Positions 8,233 to 17,119 of a stretch of DNA of 64,000 nucleotides are shown here, piece by piece. Under the pieces are notes generated by a model. The model had not been told where the DNA came from, ran no database searches, and saw only the letters and a list, made by a program, of their open reading frames with translations. Numbering within the stretch: position 1 is the stretch's first letter; each line of letters begins with the position of its first letter. This stretch comes from JADFQT01 sp965216025 (GTDB lineage Bacteria; Chloroflexota; Dehalococcoidia; Lucifugimonadales; UBA3495), in NCBI GenBank assembly GCA_965216025.1, contig CBDCEX010000002.1, positions 6,805 through 70,804 of the forward strand. The letters are read 5' to 3'. Position numbers and translations under genes: made by a program.

Positions 8233-11200
8233 TTGGCAGACCTGTCAAGCAAGCCGGGCAAGGTCCTGGTAATTGGCTCCGGACCCATCGTTATCGGCCA
8301 GGCGGCAGAGTTCGACTATGCGGGCACTCAGGCCTGCAAGGCCCTCCGGGAAGAGGGGGTGACCACGGTGCTGGTCAACTCCAACCCGGCCACAATCATG
8401 ACCGATGGGGACATAGCCGATCGGGTCTACATCGAGCCGCTCACCGTTGAGGTGCTGGAACGCATTATTCAGCGGGAGCGGCCCGATGGCTTGCTGCCTA
8501 CGCTGGGGGGCCAGACGGGACTCAATTTGGCTGTGGCGCTGGCCGACGCCGGAGTGCTGGATAAATATCAGGTTCGCCTCCTCGGTACCCCCTTGGAAAC
8601 CATCCGCAAATCGGAGGATCGGGACTTCTTCCGCCGGTTCCTCCACGACATCGATGAACCAGAGCCCCCCAACGTCACGGTAAGCTCTCTGGAGGAGGCC
8701 CGCAGCCTGGGTGGAGAGATGGGCTTGCCTCTGGTGATACGCCCGGCCTACACCTTGGGAGGCAGCGGCGGGGGAATCGCCGATACCTGGGAGAAGTTCG
8801 AGGAAATAATCCGGAGCGGCCTGGCCGCCAGCCCCATATCTCAGGTGCTGCTGGAACGGTCGCTGGTGGGCTGGAAGGAAATCGAGTACGAAGTTATCCG
8901 GGACGGAGCGGATAACTGCATCACCGTCTGCAACATGGAAAACCTGGACCCCATGGGCGCCCACACCGGCGACAGCATTGTGGTGGCTCCCAGCCAAACC
9001 CTGACCGACAAAGAGTATCACATGCTGCGGAACGCCAGCATCAAGATTATTCGGGGGCTGGGGATAGAGGGCGGCTGCAATATTCAGTTCGGACTTCGGC
9101 CCCATCCTACGGTGGCGCGAGGGTTAAGGTCGGAATGGGAGCCCGACTCTGACTACTATGTCATCGAGGTGAATCCCCGGGTCAGCCGAAGCTCGGCCCT
9201 GGCCAGCAAAGCCACCGGCTATCCCATCGCCCGGGTGTCGGCCAAAATAGCGGTGGGCAAGCGATTGGACCAGATTCCCAACGCGGTGACCGGGCAAACC
9301 GGGTCCGCCTTCGAGCCGGCGTTGGATTACTGCGTCGTCAAGATTCCCCGCTGGCCCTTCGACAAGTTCCCCAACGGCGACCGCGAAATCACCACCCAGA
9401 TGAAGGCCACCGGAGAGGTGATGGCCATTGACCGGTCCTTCGAGGCCGCGCTGCAAAAGGCCACCCGCTCCCTGGAGTTGGGAAACCGGACCTTGCTTTG
9501 GGAGGATCCTTCCTGGCGCGGCGGCGCCGGAAGCCAAGCAGCTTTGAATCGGCTGCCGCTGGGCCCCAACGACCTGCGGCTGTGGGCGATTATGGTAGGG
9601 CTGCGGGCCGGCATGGACCCGGAGGTAATGGTACAGCGAACCAGCATCGACCCCTGGTTCATCAGCGCCTTGAATCGCATAGTGGCCATGGAGCGTCGAC
9701 TGCTGGCGGAGGAGTTAACTCCCGACCTGCTGCTCAAGGCCAAACGTTTGGGCTTCTCCGACCCGCAAGTGGGCACCCTGGCTGACCTGCTACCGGAGCA
9801 GGTACGGAACATGCGGCTTGGCTGGGACCTGCGTCCGGTCTACAAAATGGTGGATACCTGCGCCGCCGAGTTTGAGGCAGCGACCCCCTACTACTACAGC
9901 TGTTACGATCAGGAGAACGAAGCCCCATCCCTACCCGGGAAAAAGGCGGTGGTCATCGGCAGCGGCCCTATCCGTATCGGCCAGGGCATTGAATTCGACT
10001 ATTGCAGCGTCCACGCTGCCTGGGCCCTCTCTCAGGCCGGCGTGAGCAGCATAATGATTAATTCCAATCCGGAGACGGTATCCACCGACTTCGACACCAG
10101 TGATCGCCTGTACTTTGAGCCGTTGGACGAAGAGGCGGTCCGGGACATCCTGGATAACGAGGCGGTGGATGACCAGGCCCCGCCCTCGGTGGTGCAATTT
10201 GGCGGCCAAACGGCCATCAACCTTTCGCAGGTGCTCGCCAACGTCGGGCTTCCCATTTTGGGGTCCAGCGCCGAGGCCATCGACATCGCTTCCGACCGGC
10301 ACAAGTTCGAGGAATTCCTCTCGCGCTTGGGAATCCCCCAACCACCCGGCGCGTCGGTGGCGTCGGTCGCCGAAGCCCTGCAGGTGGCTCAAAACATTGG
10401 ATATCCGGTCGTGGTCCGCCCCAGCTACGTGCTGGGAGGCCGGGCTATGGAAATAGTCCAGAACGCCTCGGAGTTGATCCGATATCTCACCCTTGCCCAC
10501 GAGGTGGCGCCGGAGCGGCGGGTGCTGGTGGACCACTACATGGAAGGCAAGGAATGCGAAGTGGACGCCGTTTGCGACGGGGAGCAGGTGCTGATTCCGG
10601 GCATAATGGAGCACATAGAGCGGGCCGGCGTTCACAGCGGCGACTCCATGGCCATCTACCCCGGGCTGAATCTTTCTGAAGCGGAGGTAGAAACCCTAGT
10701 CGAGTACACTACCCGCATCGGGCTGGCCATGGGCGTGCGCGGCCTGATGAATATACAGTTCGTAATCCAGGGGGGAAGCGCCTATCGCAGTCCCCAGGTT
10801 GTTCCGGTGGAGGATTCGGCTGAAACCACCGTATACGTGCTGGAGGTCAACCCCCGAGGCAGTCGCACCATCCCATTTATCTCCAAAGTGACCGGCGCGC
10901 CGGTGGCCAGAATCGCCACCCGGGTAATGCTGGGGCAGACCTTGGCCGAACAGGGGTATCCGGGTGGTTTGTGGCCCAGGCAGAAACTGGTTGGAGTCAA
11001 AGCCCCGGTATTTTCCATGGGCAAGCTGGTGGGAGTTGACTGGTTCTTGGGACCGGAAATGAAGTCCACCGGGGAGGTTATGGGGTTGGACCGGGACTTT
11101 CCCAGCGCATTGGCCAAGGCCCTTTTGGCCGCGGACATCAGTCTGAAGCCCGGTACCGGGATTTTGCTCAGCATTGCGGATCAGAACAAGGCTGAGTCCC

Positions 11201-11556
11201 TGCCCTTGATTCGGCAGCTGCTGCAGGCTGGATGCCAGCTCTACGCCACCGAGGGCACGGCCGCAATGATCGAGGCCACCGGTATGCCGGTGACCACCGT
11301 TACCAAGAGGATTGGCGAAGGACATCCCGATGTGGTGGATGTGGTAGCCGACGGCACGGTTCAAGCGGTGGTGAATACCCTCTCGGGCGATACTTCCGTG
11401 TTGCGGGACGGATTTTATATCCGGCGCGCTGCGGTGGAGCGACGCATCCCCTGCTTCACCTCGCTAGATACCGCGCGAGCGGCGGTGGAGAGCCTGCTTG
11501 CCGAGGATGGCAGCTACAGCATTCAGACCATGGCCGAGTATTTGGCCGGGAGCTGA
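8233..11556 (+). CDS. carB: Carbamoyl-phosphate synthase large subunit
   Basis: CarB makes carbamoyl phosphate from bicarbonate, ammonia and two ATP. The start is a TTG at 8233 after AAGGGG; the conserved KVLVIGSGPIVIGQAAEFDY begins at residue 10. Two homologous halves are seen, each with the IGSGPI...GQ...EFDY motif and an ATP-grasp domain (about residues 128-340 and 690-900). They are joined by an oligomerisation region and followed by an MGS-like allosteric domain (about 965-1095). At 1107 aa it exceeds the usual 1060-1080 because of small insertions before each VIEVNPR/VLEVNPR segment. It ends the operon. Confidence 0.96.
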   Translation: MADLSSKPGKVLVIGSGPIVIGQAAEFDYAGTQACKALREEGVTTVLVNSNPATIMTDGDIADRVYIEPLTVEVLERIIQRERPDGLLPTLGGQTGLNLAVALADAGVLDKYQVRLLGTPLETIRKSEDRDFFRRFLHDIDEPEPPNVTVSSLEEARSLGGEMGLPLVIRPAYTLGGSGGGIADTWEKFEEIIRSGLAASPISQVLLERSLVGWKEIEYEVIRDGADNCITVCNMENLDPMGAHTGDSIVVAPSQTLTDKEYHMLRNASIKIIRGLGIEGGCNIQFGLRPHPTVARGLRSEWEPDSDYYVIEVNPRVSRSSALASKATGYPIARVSAKIAVGKRLDQIPNAVTGQTGSAFEPALDYCVVKIPRWPFDKFPNGDREITTQMKATGEVMAIDRSFEAALQKATRSLELGNRTLLWEDPSWRGGAGSQAALNRLPLGPNDLRLWAIMVGLRAGMDPEVMVQRTSIDPWFISALNRIVAMERRLLAEELTPDLLLKAKRLGFSDPQVGTLADLLPEQVRNMRLGWDLRPVYKMVDTCAAEFEAATPYYYSCYDQENEAPSLPGKKAVVIGSGPIRIGQGIEFDYCSVHAAWALSQAGVSSIMINSNPETVSTDFDTSDRLYFEPLDEEAVRDILDNEAVDDQAPPSVVQFGGQTAINLSQVLANVGLPILGSSAEAIDIASDRHKFEEFLSRLGIPQPPGASVASVAEALQVAQNIGYPVVVRPSYVLGGRAMEIVQNASELIRYLTLAHEVAPERRVLVDHYMEGKECEVDAVCDGEQVLIPGIMEHIERAGVHSGDSMAIYPGLNLSEAEVETLVEYTTRIGLAMGVRGLMNIQFVIQGGSAYRSPQVVPVEDSAETTVYVLEVNPRGSRTIPFISKVTGAPVARIATRVMLGQTLAEQGYPGGLWPRQKLVGVKAPVFSMGKLVGVDWFLGPEMKSTGEVMGLDRDFPSALAKALLAADISLKPGTGILLSIADQNKAESLPLIRQLLQAGCQLYATEGTAAMIEATGMPVTTVTKRIGEGHPDVVDVVADGTVQAVVNTLSGDTSVLRDGFYIRRAAVERRIPCFTSLDTARAAVESLLAEDGSYSIQTMAEYLAGS

Positions 11557-11818
11557 AGGCTCCAGAAGGGTGTTTAAAAGCCTGGTGTCTTGTCCACGTT
11601 GAAATAGAGGGTTAGGTATTTCGGCAAAACGGTACAGAGCCCCTTCTCCCTTGATGGGAGAAGGATGGGATGAGGGTGATACCCCTCACCTCGATCCTCC
11701 CCCACAAGGGGAGAGGAGGCCCAGGACGGTCATACACCTTGAACCGAGAAGCCAATGACCTTTTTAAACACCCCCCTGTAGCGAGAGGCGAGCCGGCCAT
11801 CCTTCTCAATCCATTTCC
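11557..11818. repeat. Intergenic region with a dispersed inverted-repeat element
   Basis: No gene is seen. Bases about 11638-11720 form two hairpin-like modules: CCTTCTCCCTTGATGGGAGAAGG is bracketed by matching arms, and a CTCCCCC...GGGGAGAGG arm pair follows. The same element is present in reverse orientation at about 57266-57345, after aconitase. This is a REP-like dispersed intergenic repeat and could also act as a terminator region between the convergent carB and cyclodeaminase genes. Confidence 0.75.
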
Positions 11819-12772
11819 CTACCAGGCCATTTCCATGCCCAGACCCTGGGTTTTGGCTCGGTCGTAGGCCAGCTTAGCAGCCGCGACGTCCGCCACGCCG
11901 GTGCCCATCAGCTTGGCGAAGATTATCTGCCTGGGACTATCCCGGCCCGGCAGAGTTTTAGCCACGGCGTGACGCAGATCCTGAACCCGGCTCCACTGCA
12001 TGATGCCCCGGTCCACGGCGCTGGCCATGTCTCCGGATTCGACCGGGGCCTGCTCCAACGAGTCCACGAAGATCTTGTCGGCCCGGGTCAGCACATCGTC
12101 GTCCACCTCGCGGGCCCGCCAGGTAGTGGGGCCGGCGCCAACGACAGTTGTTCCAGCGGACAGCCACTCTCCCTTCAGTACGGGTTCCATGTTGGCTGCG
12201 ATGCAGACCACGATGTCGCTGCCCGTCACAGCCTGCTCACCGCTATCCACCGGAGTGACTTTTATTCCCAAGGAGTCGGACATATTCTTGGCAAAGGATT
12301 CCCGATGCTTCGCGGTGCGGCTGAAGGCGCGAATTTCCTTGATGCCGCGTACCTGGCAGATGGCCTCCAGCTGGGTGGGAGCCTGGTACCCGGTGCCGAT
12401 GATGCCCAGGGTGGCGGAATCGGCATTCGACAGATACTTCACTGCCACGCCGGTGGTGGCTCCGGTCCTCAGTTGGCCCAACCGGTTGGCCTGGGTATAG
12501 CAGAGCAGCTCACCGGTAGTGGCGTCGTAGAGGCTGACCTGGAAGGAGTATTTTCCGCTGACCACGGTATAGGTCTTAACCCCCAAGACCTTATCGTAGA
12601 ACAATCCTCCTCCCATTACCGAGAGCAGCCCGCCTTCGGCGACGATTTTGCGCCGGGCCAGGTTGTACGCCGCGCCCTGCCCGAACCGGCGCTGCATGGT
12701 TTCGATGGCTTCCAGCATGTCAGCCATGGAGAGGCAGTGGTTAACATCTTCGTCTTTAAGAAAAAGCGCCAT
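11819..12772 (-). CDS. Ornithine cyclodeaminase / mu-crystallin family protein
   Basis: Members of this family are NAD(P)-dependent and include ornithine cyclodeaminase, alanine dehydrogenase and ketimine reductases. The Rossmann motif LGIIGTGYQAPTQLEAI is near residue 120-135, where the usual GxGxQA is GTGYQA. RTGATTGVAVKYL precedes it, and GADxxxx-type sequence VGAGPTTWRAREVDDDVL follows. The length of 317 aa is normal. It converges on carB and stands alone, so the substrate cannot be deduced. Confidence 0.88.
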   Translation of the reverse strand: MALFLKDEDVNHCLSMADMLEAIETMQRRFGQGAAYNLARRKIVAEGGLLSVMGGGLFYDKVLGVKTYTVVSGKYSFQVSLYDATTGELLCYTQANRLGQLRTGATTGVAVKYLSNADSATLGIIGTGYQAPTQLEAICQVRGIKEIRAFSRTAKHRESFAKNMSDSLGIKVTPVDSGEQAVTGSDIVVCIAANMEPVLKGEWLSAGTTVVGAGPTTWRAREVDDDVLTRADKIFVDSLEQAPVESGDMASAVDRGIMQWSRVQDLRHAVAKTLPGRDSPRQIIFAKLMGTGVADVAAAKLAYDRAKTQGLGMEMAW

Positions 12773-13076
12773 TTAGTCCTTGCTCTGTTAAGTGCCGATA
12801 GTCGTGGCTGGGCCGGCAGGTTGAAAGCTTTTCGGGCCTGGGGCCGGGCTTGGGGAAGGAGGTGTTACGGCCGGCTGGCGGGCAATGGGTGGGAACGCGC
12901 TTCGGAGGGCAGCTGCCCGGGAGACGAACTAGCTAGGCCAGGTCTCGGAGGCTGTGTGAGATGTCATCGCGAGAAATCCCGAGGCAATTGGAACGACGAA
13001 GCAATCCCAGAAGGACGAGATTGCTTCGCTTCGCTCGGAATGACGAAACGATGCTTCCCACCCAACTTCCCGCATC
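12773..13076. repeat. Intergenic region with CATTGCGAG/GCAATC-type repeats
   Basis: No gene is seen. Bases about 12960-13048 contain repeat modules (ATGTCATCGCGAG, GAAGCAATC, GATTGCTTCGC, GGAATGAC) that recur as inverted pairs at 22494-22538, 25889-26110 and 59476-59590. They look like a family of short dispersed intergenic repeats. Confidence 0.7.
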
Positions 13077-13319
13077 TTATTTCGGGAAGAACGCCTTATT
13101 TTTCTGAATGAACTGCCGCTGGTCGGCAGGCATCGTAAATTCGTCGAAAATGGCTTCCACTGGACAGACGCTAACGCAGTAGGCACAGTCGATGCACTCG
13201 ACTGGATCTATGAAATACATCTCTTCCGCGTCGGTCGTGTGGATACAATCAACCGGGCAAACGTTCACGCAGGAGGCGTCTTTGACACCGATACAGGGTT
13301 CGGTAATTATGAAGGCCAT
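13077..13319 (-). CDS. 7Fe-type ferredoxin
   Basis: This is a small electron carrier. The first cluster site is C9-x7-C17-x3-C21-P, lacking the extra Cys of a CxxC and so best suited to a [3Fe-4S] centre. The second is CIDCAYCVSVCP (CxxCxxCxxxCP), a [4Fe-4S] site. The layout matches Azotobacter FdI-type ferredoxins, but the protein is shorter (80 aa). A paralogue lies at 54323-54592. It could serve the flavin or P450-like oxygenase chemistry suggested by the neighbourhood, but no specific partner is adjacent. Confidence 0.93.
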   Translation of the reverse strand: MAFIITEPCIGVKDASCVNVCPVDCIHTTDAEEMYFIDPVECIDCAYCVSVCPVEAIFDEFTMPADQRQFIQKNKAFFPK

Positions 13320-13408
13320 CGCTCCCCATGCCTCAGCGGACGCAGAATCTGACCTGATAAATCGGATTGCCGGTCGCTATTGCGGTCTCGGATCTACCTT
13401 CGACCACC

Positions 13409-13437
13409 ATTCTCGATAAGGACACATATTTTGTCAA
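13409..13437 (-). promoter_or_regulatory. Sigma-70-like promoter for the ferredoxin
   Basis: On the minus strand TTGACA (13437-13432) is followed after 17 bases by GAGAAT (13414-13409), about 85 bases upstream of the ferredoxin ATG. The same AT-rich patch can be read on the plus strand as TTGTCA (13431-13436), 17 bases, TATATA (13454-13459), which could serve the LysR gene. The two would overlap as divergent promoters. Confidence 0.5.
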
Positions 13438-13698
13438 GGGATAGTATATGATATATATATTAACAGATGTCAGGGTATGATGGGGCACCGCAAGGTCGCA
13501 AAAGCGGTTTAGTTTCGGTGATCGGAGGGTGGCATTCATCCACATTGGCGGCGAGTTTTGGACTGTAAGCTATTCTTGGGGCTGAAAGGTCCGCCCCGCC
13601 GCCGATTAAGTTAGGGATGGTGACACTTACACAGCCAAGCCGGCGGGTCAATGGTACGCAGCGGCCGGTCTCGAGTTTCTTGGAGGTGGTTAGGGAGA

Positions 13699-14658
13699 AT
13701 GGAACTCAGGGAAGTAACCAGTTTTTATCATGTAGCCCATCTCCGCAGCGTTTCCAAAGCTGCCTGGAAACTGGAGCTGGGGCAACCTACCGTTACCACT
13801 CACTTGAGGAAGCTGGAAAGTGAATTCGGGATAACCCTCTTCGACCGAATCAAGCGTCCAATTCAGCTCACTTCAGAAGGCGCTAGCTTCCTGGGGTTGA
13901 TCACCCCCATAGTAGAGTCGGTCGATACCTTGAAAATACAGATGGACTACCCGGAACGGCGGGGCTCCTTTGTAGTCGGCGCTTATCCCGACCTGGTAAT
14001 GCACCACCTGCCCAAGCCGATTCAATCGTTCACCAACGAATATCCAGAGGTCCATCTCCGATTGGTAGCTCGCCCTTTTCTACCTTTGATACAAATGGTC
14101 AAGTCAGGCGAGCTGGACCTAGCTCTTTGTTCTCCACCACCGACCGACGAATCCAGCCTGGAATTCACCGAACTGTTCCAGTACAACGTGGTGCTGATGA
14201 CCCCTCCCGGTCACCCACTGCTGAATAAGCAGCCGATCCAGCTGAGCGACACCGCTTCTTGGCCGCTGATTTTGGCCGGCCCTGAAAGTCAGACCCGCCG
14301 CCGGGTGGAGCAGGCGTTGAAGGACCAGGGAGTCTCTTACGATATCGTCTTGGAGATGGACAACACGGAGCTGATCAAGCGGTATGTTGAAATAGGAATG
14401 GGGGTGGCCATAGGCTCGGACTTTACCCTCCACCCAGAGGATCACTACAAGTTGGGAGTGGTTCGACTGGACCACATCTTCTCCAGCTCGGTCATCGGTA
14501 TCTGCACGCTGAAGGGAAAATTCATGGGGCGAGCTGTCCGCAACTTCGTGAACACCGTGATTAAGGACCTCAAGGGCATCCACCCCGAGATTGAAGGTTG
14601 GGATGACCAGAACCGGGGTAGAGAAGATTTGGCGGCGGCAACTCCGCCTGGGCAATAG
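13699..14658 (+). CDS. LysR-family transcriptional regulator (CysB/Cbl-like)
   Basis: The N-terminal winged helix-turn-helix is clear: MELREVTSFYHVAHLRSVSK followed by AAWKLELGQPTVTTHLRKLE and FDRIKRPIQLTSEG, about residues 1-65. A periplasmic-binding-like effector domain follows to residue 300. The start at ATG 13699 is chosen because the domain begins exactly there; an in-frame start at 13651 would add 16 residues with no homology. The target genes are unknown. It is divergent from the ferredoxin gene across about 380 bases that hold promoter-like sequences. It resembles CysB-type regulators in the lack of spacing between the HTH and effector domains, but this is only a loose match. Confidence 0.9.
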   Translation: MELREVTSFYHVAHLRSVSKAAWKLELGQPTVTTHLRKLESEFGITLFDRIKRPIQLTSEGASFLGLITPIVESVDTLKIQMDYPERRGSFVVGAYPDLVMHHLPKPIQSFTNEYPEVHLRLVARPFLPLIQMVKSGELDLALCSPPPTDESSLEFTELFQYNVVLMTPPGHPLLNKQPIQLSDTASWPLILAGPESQTRRRVEQALKDQGVSYDIVLEMDNTELIKRYVEIGMGVAIGSDFTLHPEDHYKLGVVRLDHIFSSSVIGICTLKGKFMGRAVRNFVNTVIKDLKGIHPEIEGWDDQNRGREDLAAATPPGQ

Positions 14659-14721
14659 CCGGGGCAAGGACGGGGCCCGGGTCCAAGGGGCGCCGTAATC
14701 GGCCTGTTTGGAGCTATCCAA

Positions 14722-15084
14722 TCAGGAAGGGGCAGCGGTCCTCTGGGACCGGCGTACCGCCGTTTCCCTTACCAGCAGCATCACTCCCAAGGCCGATGCC
14801 ACTAGCAGCGTGGCATCGACGCCCAAGGACCATCCGAATCCCCACAGGTCGGCTACTCCACCCAGCAGCAATGCGCCCAGGAGAGAACCGAGACCGCCAA
14901 AGGTTCGAAATAATCCCATAGTCACTCCTTCCAGCCCCGGTGGCGCGATGTCTGCGAAAAAGGCCACCGAGGGAGGGCCGGCCAATCCCTCTCCCAGCCC
15001 CAGCAGCACTCCCGAAGTCATAAGCATAAGGAAAACCACCCCTCGGTGGCCGCTAATGGTTTCCTTCAAGTAGTGCCGGTTCAA
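14722..15084 (-). pseudogene. MFS transporter, C-terminal remnant
   Basis: The 120 residues contain three or four hydrophobic helices with typical major-facilitator signatures (VFLMLMTSGVLLGLGEGL, then GLFRTFGGLGSLLGALLLGG). A complete MFS protein has about 400 residues and 12 helices. The missing N-terminal two thirds are not found upstream, where the DUF951 gene begins 16 bases away. It is most likely a remnant left by deletion. Confidence 0.75.
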
Positions 15085-15099
15085 GGGAACATGCTCAGG

Positions 15100-15318
15100 C
15101 TAATCGTTGCTTAACTCCTCTCCATCGGGGCGAACGGCAGGGATCACCTCTTTGATTCGGCGGCCGAGATAGGCTCGGGGCAAGAGGATGTAATGGCGGC
15201 ATTTCTGGCAAACCAGGCCAATATCGGCTCCCAGGCGGGTCACTTGCCACACCGATTCCCCGCAGGGATGAGGTTTTCTCATCCGTACCAGGTCGCCAAT
15301 GCCCAGGTCTAAGGCCAC
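15100..15318 (-). CDS. DUF951 family protein
   Basis: This 72-aa protein matches the DUF951 pattern: LGIGDLVRMRKPHPCGESVW, then RLGADIGLVCQKCRHYILLPR. The family is widespread in Firmicutes and Chloroflexota and its function is unknown. The CG/CxxC cysteines suggest a small zinc-binding or nucleic-acid-binding fold. The start is a GTG at 15318 that overlaps the end of pyrF, so the two genes are cotranscribed and probably translationally coupled. Confidence 0.88.
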   Translation of the reverse strand: MALDLGIGDLVRMRKPHPCGESVWQVTRLGADIGLVCQKCRHYILLPRAYLGRRIKEVIPAVRPDGEELSND

Positions 15319-16145
15319 CCTTTGCCCTCCGATTCCAGCACGTGATTGATGCTGTCCCGCAGGCGAGATGCCTCACGCCGCGCCGCCTCGGGAAAATCTG
15401 GTTCGTGGGAGGCGTAGATTATGCCCCGGGAGGAGTTGATGATGGCCAGCCGGCCTGTAGCATCGATGCCGTGCCGTACCGCCGCCTCCAGGTCGCCTCC
15501 CTGGGCGCCGATGCCGGGGATAAGCAAAGGCAGGTCGGGACAAGCCCCGCGCACAGCTGCCAGCTGTTCCGGATAGGTGGCGCCGACGACCAGTCCCACG
15601 TTTCTCTGCTGGTTCCAACCTTGCGCCGACTGGGCCAGGTGCTGGTACAGCGCGGTGGGGCCCTGCGTCGAGTTGACCTCCAGGTCTTGCAGGTCCCCCG
15701 CGCCGGGGTTGGAGCCGCGACACCAGATGAAAGCCCCCCGTTCTGGGTCCGCCAGGAAGGGCGCCACCGTGTCATGGCCACCCCAGGCGTTGACCGTCAC
15801 CGCGTCAAAATCCCAGATTCGAAACATAGCCCGGGCATAAGCCTCTCCGGAAGGACCGATGTCGCCCCTCTTGGCATCTCCTATGATTATAATGTTCGGA
15901 GCGGATTCCCTGATGTAGGTTACCGTCTGCTCCAGGGCCCGAAGGCCGGCCAGGCCCATAGCCTCGTAAAAGGCCAGGTTTGGCTTATAGGCGCAACACA
16001 GATCCCTGGTGGCATCTATTATGGCCCGGTTAAACTGGAAGGGATCATCCACCAGCATTTGAGTCGGGTCCACGTCCAATCCGATGCAAACCAGACTCCG
16101 ATTGGTGTGGCAAGCCCGCTGCAAGCGGCTCAAAAAGGTGTCCAT
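15309..16145 (-). CDS. pyrF: Orotidine 5'-phosphate decarboxylase
   Basis: PyrF converts OMP to UMP, the last step of UMP synthesis. The catalytic motif DAKRGDIGPSGEAYA is near residue 94-108, CIGLDVDP is at the N-terminus, and LIPGIGAQGGDLEAAV with INSSRGIIYA form the phosphate-binding end. These are features of the pyrF2-type family. ATG 16145 starts the homologous region (MDTFLSRLQRA); an in-frame start at 16220 would add 25 unsupported residues. It lies on the opposite strand to the pyr operon and about 4 kb away, so it escapes direct control by the pyrR attenuator. Confidence 0.94.
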   Translation of the reverse strand: MDTFLSRLQRACHTNRSLVCIGLDVDPTQMLVDDPFQFNRAIIDATRDLCCAYKPNLAFYEAMGLAGLRALEQTVTYIRESAPNIIIIGDAKRGDIGPSGEAYARAMFRIWDFDAVTVNAWGGHDTVAPFLADPERGAFIWCRGSNPGAGDLQDLEVNSTQGPTALYQHLAQSAQGWNQQRNVGLVVGATYPEQLAAVRGACPDLPLLIPGIGAQGGDLEAAVRHGIDATGRLAIINSSRGIIYASHEPDFPEAARREASRLRDSINHVLESEGKGWP

Positions 16146-16379
16146 CTTCTTTCGTTTAACGGCGCTGGGCCAAACTGGTGAAATTGCCTTGAAGCGAGGG
16201 GCTTGGGCTGAGTTAAACATTGCCGGCGAACAGACGTGGCTGTTGCAGTTGCTGGCCTATTATAGACCGGCGTGCCGTTTTTAGGCTAATGCGCACCACG
16301 GGGGCATTGGCCCCGATAAAGCCTTTCCCGCCGGGCGGACTCCGGGCAATCATAACCGGGAAATCAGGGCTATAAGCCA

Positions 16380-17072
16380 ATGGTCAAATTAAGCGAAAGC
16401 TTGGTTGAGGGCCGTTTCATACGGCGGTTGAATCGATTCGCCGCGGTGGTGGAGGTTTCGGGACTGGAAGTGATGGTCCACGTCGCCAACTCGGGCCGTC
16501 TGGGAGAGTTGCTGGTTCCTGGCTTTCGCATGCTGCTAAATCCAGTGGCTGGGGAACACCGCAAGTGCCCTTATGATCTGGCCCTGGTTGATCTGGGCTT
16601 TGCGCTGACCTCGGCGGATGCCCGCCTGCCTAACGCCCTGTTCGCCGAAGCGGTGGAGCAGGGGAGGCTGTCCGAATTCTCCGGTTACCCCAAAATCCGA
16701 CGGGAGGTGGTGTTTGGAGAGAGCCGCTTGGACCTGCTGCTGGAGGGTACCGGCCCCAGCTGCTACGTGGAAACCAAGTCGGTAACCCTGGTGGAGGACG
16801 GAATAGCCCGGTTCCCCGACGCCCCGACCACCCGTGGTGTGAAGCATCTCAACCACTTGGCCCGGACCGTGGCAGAAGGACATCGGGCCGCCGTCGTTTT
16901 TGTGATCCAACGCCACGACGCCCGTTGTTTGCAGCCTCACGACACGGCGGACCCGGAATTTGGGGAAACTCTGCGGAGGGTGGTGGATTCGGGCGTTGAA
17001 GCCCTGGCTTATCGATGCCGGGTCACGCTATCAGAGATTACTTTGTCTCAGCGGGTACCCATTGAGCTATAA
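16380..17072 (+). CDS. sfsA: SfsA family protein
   Basis: At 230 aa it has the normal length of SfsA, named for sugar-fermentation stimulation in E. coli and carrying an OB-like N-terminus and a nuclease-like C-terminal domain. Conserved segments include EGRFIRRLNRFAAVVEVSG, VHVANSGRLGELLVPG and the PD-(D/E)XK-like core ESRLDLLLEG...CYVETKSVTLVEDG, then FPDAPTTRGVKHLNHL. Its cellular role is uncertain. The next gene starts 48 bases downstream, so the two may be cotranscribed. Confidence 0.92.
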   Translation: MVKLSESLVEGRFIRRLNRFAAVVEVSGLEVMVHVANSGRLGELLVPGFRMLLNPVAGEHRKCPYDLALVDLGFALTSADARLPNALFAEAVEQGRLSEFSGYPKIRREVVFGESRLDLLLEGTGPSCYVETKSVTLVEDGIARFPDAPTTRGVKHLNHLARTVAEGHRAAVVFVIQRHDARCLQPHDTADPEFGETLRRVVDSGVEALAYRCRVTLSEITLSQRVPIEL

Positions 17073-17119
17073 CCAGCAAGAGAAAACCTTCGGTTCCACT
17101 TCTGACCGGAGGAAGTAAG

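Noticed and set aside
12000..13111. Long plus-strand open frames opposite the ornithine cyclodeaminase gene
   Set aside because: They are antisense to a gene with a good Rossmann motif, and their extensions run into repeat sequence.
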